A stretch of DNA of 64,000 nucleotides, taken from assembly GCA_038380795.1 (NCBI GenBank), contig CM076259.1, forward strand, positions 70,461,741-70,525,740, given 5' to 3'. The notes under the pieces are model-generated. The model was not told the origin of the DNA. It made no database searches and saw only the letters and a list, made by a program, of their open reading frames with translations. How positions within the stretch are numbered: the first letter of the stretch is position 1; each line of letters opens with the position of its first letter. This stretch comes from Pyrocephalus nanus. Taxonomy: Eukaryota > Chordata > Aves > Passeriformes > Tyrannidae. This document shows, one piece after another, positions 60,908-64,000 of the stretch. The translations under genes and the position numbers were made by a program.

Positions 60908-63900
60908 TGTTTTGACCCGGTTATTTAGAACTGCATTTATGTCACTTTAAGTGCTGCAGACATGTACTCAGGGATCAGAAAGTGGAAATCAGAACCTACT
61001 TCTTCTATTGCCTTTACCACTTACTTTTTAAAATAAAAAAAGGAGAGAGAAAGAGAAAAAAATTAGGCACATTTTATAAGAAACACTAATCACAATGTAA
61101 GTACGGAAAAATCAAACTTGGGCGTAGTGTTCTGAAAAGCCCAGAGTAAAACAGCGTTTTTCTCCAGCAATATTTCAGATTGAAATGACTGCAGCTGGAA
61201 AAAAAAGACAAGCACTAAGCACTAACACCCACTCAGGTCATGGATGAGGGTACAAAATTAGTGGTCTATTGCTGAGATCACATTTCACACTTATCCATAT
61301 TTTATATGACTTAAATTATTAAAATAAAACAAAACTCATGCTCTGATGGAGAAATTATTCTCATGTTCATAATGAGCACATTTATTTACAATTAATAAAA
61401 CTATAAAAAAAGATTGGTTTTCAAATTCACAAATAAAGAACGTGGACTAGCATGTGAAATTCCTAGGTTAAAGAATTTGCAAAACAATATTATCTACTTA
61501 CTGCATTAAAATAAATACTGAAATTGCTTATTACAGTATTTGGGTTAACATTAATGAACAATCTATTTTGGTAACTTCTAAATTTATTTTTTCAATCAGG
61601 CTTTAATAACTGAGGTATGATGTGATGAATGCTATTTTGAATATGATGTTGTAATAGAACATTTTTCAAAAATCAACAAAATGTGACAAAGCAGTAATTC
61701 TCAAGAAAGACTTTTCATTATTTCATCTCTATTATGGGGAAATCTAGGAATACTGAAATGATGTATGCTTAGCAATTTGCTTGATGATTACTTCAATAGG
61801 CTTAAAAACCAGTATTCATGCTACCAAACTTGATTCAGTGTGCCAAACACACCACTGGCTCCTTGTTAATCCAATTTTTTACCTGTAGCAAAAATATTTA
61901 ACTTTCCATTTAAGATCGCATAAATGCAGCTTTAAATATTCTGATCACAACATTTCTACTGTCCTATATGCCTAATGAATTTTGATTCCATTTGAAAAAC
62001 AGACAGTAAAAAAAAATCAAATTTAATTACTGTGACACTGAGGAAAAGTGTGGCAGCTAAGGTAAACAGATCGAGAGTATATGTACTGTCTAATGTCATT
62101 GTTAACTAAATAGCTTATTGCTCTGACAAACAAAGGACTGCAGCATAGATAAAGGATTTACTGCTTCCTGGAACTCAGAGATTCCACTGGATGATCAAGA
62201 CCTCTACCATTAGCTTATAACCAGCATATTGGTATGAATGAATTACATGATTCTTCCCCTTTTCCTCTTATAATTTTTTTTCCTAATAGATCTCACTCTG
62301 ATTTTAAAGCCAAGAGTGGAAATCCAAATGAGTACAACAAAACAGAGAGCTACCAGCTAATCGATTATTCAAACAAAATAACTGATGTGTCTTTTGTTGG
62401 GTTTGAATGTCAACAGGCATAATTGAAAAATTGGACAGATTTTCAGAGACTTGTTCAGAAGCTTTAGGATCATAAGGATCTCATTTTCTACATTTGAAAT
62501 ACAATAACAGCCAATTCAACTGTTGCTGGATTTTGATTTTTTAACATGCAAATACATATCTTATCTCAAGATATCCTTGTAGTTCTGGTAGCTCAACAGA
62601 TGAAAAATTATGTGTTTGGGTACTTGTCTTGTCTGTTTCTCTTTCTACAAGATTGAAACTGGCCTAATTATTGTTTGACTCACTTTTTTTTCTTGTTTCC
62701 ATTTTTAATGGTAGGAAACAGAAACTTGAACACAGCACAAGTGATAGGCTAGATCAGTGGTCTCCCAACCTGTTTGATTCATCCACCCTTGCCAGTTAAA
62801 GTTTTTGATTGTATGCCATCAATATAAGTATACTTATTTATAAATTATACATATACTATGTACTACTGAAGTTCTAATATTTTGTTCCTAAGCCACAGCA
62901 AATCATGCTATGCACCGTTGTCTGCATCCCGGTTTGCATCCCACTTATATAGATAGAGATGGGGAAGAAAACAAAATTTCTTGTATGAATTTAGATTGAA
63001 TTTTTTTTTCAGGACCAGGGAGGGAATAAGCCAGAAAAAACAACTACCAACACTAAAAATATTTAAAAATTTTATTATTTTCCTCTGTCAGAATCCCTTA
63101 AAATTCCTTTTAAATAATTAAATTTTCTACTTCTGTGTGAGATGAGAAAGTTAAAATAAATATCTTCAAAGATTTTCCAATCAAAATAATATAAAAGATT
63201 GCATCAATTTAATCTTGAAAAGACAGATTTATTTTAGTCTCTCGATCACATTCCCATAACAGGAATTTCCTTGACAGATATTATCTGTTCTGCTGACTAC
63301 ACAGTCTTCATGCCTTTCATCCAGAAAAATAATTGCTTTCCTTTCTTGTACACAAAGAACTGAAGATATTTCAGGAGATCTACAGAAAAAAAAATTAAAT
63401 TTAGAATTATTTTCTATATTGGAATCCTAGCTAATAATGTCAGTCTATACTTCTAAGTTTATCAAGAATTCATTAGTATAAACAGTTGTGTCAGCTTTTG
63501 TTCCTCAAACTCCTTGCAATCTCAGCAGAAGAGAGGACTATTGTTATCATTGCTTTTCCTATTTTGTAGAGTTAGATTTTTTAGATCAGGTAACCAAGCT
63601 TTTGGTGCATTCAGTTTTGACCAGAACCACAGATCTAATAACTGTGGGAAATGAGAGCTATAACACAAAGTTTAAAATAATGTATTAAGGGAAAGGAAAA
63701 AAAAAAAAAAAAGAGAAAGAATGTTTAGAAGATGACTTCAATTAGAGAACTATTAATTTTTCATTAAATTCTACATATCTCAAATATTTGATTTATTACA
63801 TGAAAATTACATTAGTTACCCCACACATATATTTAGTTAATCACCAATTTGCTCATTGTGAGATTACATGAAGTTCTGAATCTGAAAATATTTTATTTAT

Positions 63901-64000
63901 GTATAAGTTTTAGTAGATATTTTATCAAAAATGTGACCATAACATGTTAGGCTTCACTAAGTTCTTCCAGACTATTCAAAAACAGTCAGAATTATTACTA
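60908..64000. other. Unique AT-rich non-coding sequence
   Basis: No transposon is recognised. An open segment at 62290-62422 (+) after a good polypyrimidine-AG is discussed as a weak candidate terminal exon. A17 lies near 63698-63714. Confidence 0.5.

Noticed and set aside
1..64000. tRNA, rRNA, snRNA, CRISPR, operons, phage or plasmid features
   Set aside because: No B-box-like tRNA signatures, conserved RNA cores or spaced direct repeats were seen. The sequence is vertebrate nuclear DNA.

Overview
The window is a stretch of AT-rich, gene-poor vertebrate nuclear DNA, almost certainly from a bird. The main evidence is eight 5'-truncated CR1 LINE fragments. Most of them still end in degenerate (ATTCTATG)n octamers, the hallmark of avian CR1. 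LTRs of avian endogenous retrovirus type are also present. One LTR begins TGTCTTGGTTTG and recalls a type I associate with songbirds, but that is from memory and not a database match. There is no bacterial-type gene organisation, no operon, no recognisable tRNA or rRNA gene and no CRISPR array.

Layout. 1-5.2 kb is unique AT-rich sequence with T/G-rich low complexity. 5.25-6.61 kb is a minus-strand CR1 fragment. 6.6-14.3 kb is unique, with a polypyrimidine tract at 11.6 kb. 14.34-14.91 kb is a probable solo LTR. 17.20-18.15 kb is a well-delimited solo LTR with 8-bp terminal inverted repeats and a slightly decayed target duplication. 21.46-22.0 kb is an unclassified GC-rich island with a doubled TATA-like motif. 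24.07-24.15 kb is an LTR scrap, and 24.605-24.641 kb is a perfect hairpin. 25.5-35.7 kb is a CR1-dense zone with five fragments in both orientations. 35.7-44.0 kb is unique, and 44.02-44.40 kb is a CR1 tail. 48.61-49.11 kb is another solo LTR and 49.36-49.43 kb a CR1 tail. 50.09-50.19 kb is a (GGGAAA)17 microsatellite. 51.34-51.56 kb is an LTR-like remnant carrying a ZNF143/THAP11-type motif. 55.38-55.84 kb is a 230-bp tandem duplication. The rest, to 64 kb, is unique AT-rich sequence.

No complete protein-coding gene can be supported. Nearly all open frames above 60 codons are chance frames, CR1 debris or simple-repeat translations. A few short intervals combine good splice signals with an open frame and are listed as low-confidence candidate exons: 39328-39399 (+) and 58822-58988 (+), which are phase-compatible and followed by AATAAA, and 52936-53058 (-). 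If real, the window is part of a large-intron gene or of lncRNA loci; otherwise it is a gene desert. RNA-seq or cross-bird conservation would settle this. I did not find a convincing undescribed biological system. The most interesting items are the candidate exons, the ZNF143-like motif in an LTR remnant, the 230-bp tandem duplication and the hairpin.
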